Positions 61,758 through 64,000 of a stretch of 64,000 bases of DNA are shown piece by piece. The position numbers and the translations under genes are program-made. Every line of letters starts with the position of its first letter. Positions within the stretch are counted from its first letter, which is position 1. The stretch is from Enoplolaimus lenunculus (taxonomy: Eukaryota > Nematoda > Enoplea > Enoplida > Thoracostomopsidae). The stretch is taken from NCBI GenBank assembly GCA_030248215.1, contig JASANG010002107.1, positions 1 to 64,000 of the forward strand, given 5' to 3'. Below the pieces are notes generated by a model. That model saw only the letters and a list, made by a program, of their open reading frames with translations. It did not search any database and was not told the origin of the DNA.

Positions 61758-63875
61758 GTACTTAGTACTGCAATATTTTAATTTTGAGATTTTAAAATTA
61801 AAAAAAACGGAAACATAATCGTATTTTTAACATTGACGAAATTCGTCAAGTTGACAAAATTTAGCGCAGTGCATGCTGCAAATCCCATGATTGCTATGTG
61901 ATGTTAAGCTGGTATCACGTACACGACAGTTTGTTGACTGATAGCATGTTTATATATATTCCGAAATCTCGCCGCCTCGACAACTTGTCGCTCATCATTT
62001 TTGGCTCAGGCTTCGGTATCTCATCCTGCTTAGGGTTTCAAAATCCACGTACCTTGCGGCTTTTTTCACGTTTACTCAATATACTATAGTGAGCCGAATA
62101 AGACGGGAGACTGATTATTTGGCCTCTCACAAGAGGGTACACCTGTTATTCGGTTACGGACTGTTATTTTTAACCCGCCCTCCGCTGCCCTTCGTTAGAT
62201 ATATTTCGTCCGTTATTGCATGTATATATCCGTTGATTTAAATTGTTTTGTATCAATAGCTTGAGCAATAATGCAATTTTTACTTAGGAATGTATGCTTT
62301 CAAAACTTAAGTATGCTTTAAACTTTCTAACTCAACCTTATTTGGTCCTGTTGTCATTTAAGCACTACAATTTCGGATAATTGACATTTATGGATTCTAA
62401 TTAGGGTCTAGAGAATCTATCAGGTTACAGTCTCTTATTAGGGACACGGACTCTTATTGATTGACACTCAAAACGGGGACCCCCTCTTAAACTGTCCACA
62501 TACTTAGCGCTCCAAGACTCTATGTTGAAATAAATCGTTCGTAAAATTTCATTTCAAGTAAACAAAAAATAGAACAACGCATCTTGCAACCGTATGAATA
62601 TTTGGTTATTTACTGCATTCTTTTTCTACATTATTTTTAATTGTTAATGTTACAAATAATGCAACAAATTTGACTAGAAAATGTTAATTTTCAAACTCTT
62701 AAAATTGCATAACTTAGCACTCTGATTTTATCTTCAAAGCAACAACAGATTAAATTTTATATTGTTTTCAGAAGTCACACTCGGTCTCAAGACAGTGGAT
62801 TTGAAGATAGTAGTGCAACATCTTTGGACCCGAATTTTATTGCAATTAAAATTACTGTATATCGTAATGGAGATAAAAATGATCGAGGTAAAGTTTTTAA
62901 ATAAGGTTTTTATTATAACGGACATGGTGATCCGTCATTCGTCACAGACAAGTTAATAGCAGTTCACAGCCGTACTCTGCGTAGAAATCAGAAACCACCA
63001 TAAGTTAAGGCGAGGCATGCAAGGATTTTACATGAATTTACAAGCAGAGCTGGAACTTTTCTACCGGAACCAAAATTTTTCTACTGACGGCTGTTAAAGT
63101 TACTTAAGTAGCATACATATTCGCTATTTTGTATTTGGCCCATAGCAAACCGTTAAAATTGAAGTATTAAATGACTGAACATCTAAAGCAATATTTTCCT
63201 TCAGGATTTTTTTCTTACTGCATAAACGTTTGGCTAAGATTTCAAAACTATAAAATTACAAGACTACTGATAGAAAACGACTAATGAAGACAAGAAATTA
63301 ATCAAATACAACTCAATGCATGGGTATCTGAAACCCTGGTCATGTACGACTTCGTACTTAACTATGCGCTAAGCAATTATTTAACCAATTTATCATTTTT
63401 AAAATCGTATTTTATTAACGTAAGTACGTAATACTTAAGTAATTGACCAAATTTGATGTTTTACAGACTGACAGTTTAGGCATAACTTTGTTCAAATTGA
63501 AACTGCAGCATCATTGTAACTTGTTTACATATGACCAAACCATGGCTTCCTTGTTATGGCAATGGTTCAAATTTGGCTGTTATTTGTTTTTGCTCAAAAA
63601 GTTAAAGTCGACGACTTAAGTATATAATTACTTAAACATAACTTAATACTTAAGCAAGATTTAGGAAATCAAGCTAATAATTGATAAGTGTATTGGTTTT
63701 AGGGACTGATATCACCATATCGCGACGCGAATTTAAGCACTGGGTCTTATTCTTGGACGCGATTACCCGAAAAACCAGAAGTTTAACACCAGTCAATCAT
63801 TTGTGGAATTTGGACGGCAAAGAAATATTTCATTTCAAACAACTCGCCGATAATGCTGAATATGTTGCAGGTGGT
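61684..63875 (+). CDS. Doublecortin-domain protein, 5' end (continues beyond the window)
   Basis: Exons 61684-61757, 62772-62887 and 63703-about 63875 join in phase. An in-frame TAA lies 7 codons before the ATG, supporting the start. Residues 1-45 are basic and Ser-rich (MTSWFNRHKSPTRRSVSPHT...). Residues 46-120 are one doublecortin domain: IAIKITVYRNGDKNDRG, TISRREFKHWVLFLDAITRK, NHLWNLDGKEI, EYVAGG. Such domains bind microtubules and tubulin (DCX, DCLK, DCDC2, RP1, and EMAP fusions in invertebrates). YVAGG resembles DCDC2; which subfamily this is cannot be told without the missing exons. The end of exon 3 is uncertain: GT sites at 63871, 63874 and 63876 are all possible. Confidence 0.85.
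62082..62492. mobile_element. P-family TIR element, right end lost (doublecortin gene intron 1)
   Basis: TACTATAGTGAGCCGAATAA on the left. The landmarks run as in 25131-25555 up to GGGGACCCCCTCTTAA, where it stops before the terminal inverted repeat. Confidence 0.75.
62772..62887 (+). CDS. Doublecortin-domain gene exon 2
   Basis: RSHTRSQDSGFEDSSATSLD then PNFIAIKITVYRNGDKNDRG. VYRNGD is the first-strand signature of doublecortin domains. Acceptor GTTTTCAG, donor GTAAAG, phase 1 out. Confidence 0.88.
63044..63343. mobile_element. C-family element, diverged (doublecortin gene intron 2)
   Basis: CAGAGCTGGAACTTTTCTAC, CCGGAACC on the left and GTATCTGAAACCCTGG on the right. It overlaps the start of the Q-type repeat, so the boundary is uncertain. 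Confidence 0.4.
63325..63500. repeat. Q-type repeat (doublecortin gene intron 2)
   Basis: CTGAAACCCTGGTCATGTAC, AGCAATTATTTAACC, AATACTTAAGTAATTGACCA, GATGTTTTACAGACTG. Same order as 24800 and 51665. Confidence 0.5.
63703..63875 (+). CDS. Doublecortin-domain gene exon 3
   Basis: TDITISRREFKHWVLFLDAI then TRKTRSLTPVNHLWNLDGKE then IFHFKQLADNAEYVAGG: the rest of the domain. Acceptor GGTTTTAG. The donor choice among three GT sites cannot be settled here. Confidence 0.85.
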
Positions 63876-63914
63876 GTGAAGTTCTGTTTGTTTTATATCT
63901 GTAGCTGTGGCTGG

Positions 63915-64000
63915 TGTTCCGAAATGTGTAGACAGCACCAATTGCAAGCTGGTGATTGGTCTTGCAGCTTTCGAAAAAGTGAAGCCTCCTCAGATTATGC
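63915..64000. mobile_element. L-family MITE cut by the window edge
   Basis: GTTCCGAAATGTGTAGACAG, CACCAATTGCAAGCTGGTGA, then TTGCAGCTTTCGAAAAAGTG follows the L left-end order with changes. It starts about 40 bp after exon 3. Confidence 0.45.

Noticed and set aside
1-64000. Retroviral, LTR or Polinton copies
   Set aside because: No reverse transcriptase, integrase, capsid or polymerase motif and no long terminal repeats were seen; the mobile DNA here is of DNA-transposon and SINE-like type.

Overview
The window is animal nuclear DNA: AT-rich, with split genes, GT-AG introns of about 0.4 to 3.3 kb, short T-rich acceptors (mostly TTTTAG or TTTCAG) and many short non-autonomous DNA transposons (MITEs). 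The lineage cannot be fixed from sequence alone. Arrays of the hexamer TTAGGC/GCCTAA (the nematode telomere unit) occur many times, but inside transposons, so they do not identify the host. No bacterial, organelle or viral gene was seen, and no LTR element or Polinton.

Three protein genes are readable, all on the + strand in the right 36 kb. (1) An SLC35F6-like transporter (EamA/DMT fold) is complete in nine exons, 28276-38099, 424 aa. (2) A mitochondrial proline dehydrogenase (PRODH) is complete in eleven exons, 41133-55945, modelled at 506 aa. (3) The 5' end of a doublecortin-domain protein has three exons from 61684 and runs off the right edge. Exon boundaries were set by reading frame, phase match and GT-AG sites. 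One orphan ankyrin-like exon (25637-25720) may belong to an unseen fourth gene. The three genes share no evident pathway; they are neighbours, not an operon.

The left 28 kb holds no gene I can support. It starts with a degenerate satellite of about 175 bp units (1-1440) split by a terminal-inverted-repeat element. It continues as intergenic DNA with MITEs, tandem duplications and a decayed piggyBac transposase (19510-20330, minus strand).

Several MITE families recur. A: GGCC-ended, interior of TTAGGC repeats, 8-bp target duplications, about 17 copies. S: near-perfect palindromes built on TGAGTCAA, TA target. O: palindromes built on GAGTTGA/TCAACTC, six between 54.8 and 61.4 kb. P: ends TACTGTAGTGACCCGAATAA, seven long copies. 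L: TTCTCAAATG ends. G: GCCAGCTCACC ends. C: CCGGAA-rich. R: piggyBac-like, TTAA target. D: a second TTAGGC-bearing family. Single foldback, hAT-like and tRNA-like elements also occur. The most notable points are the TTAGGC-filled MITEs with clean 8-bp duplications, one nested in another; MITEs abutting PRODH splice sites; a 3-unit array of decoy splice acceptors before SLC35F6 exon 6; and a frame-disrupted end of PRODH exon 4 that an upstream donor appears to remove.
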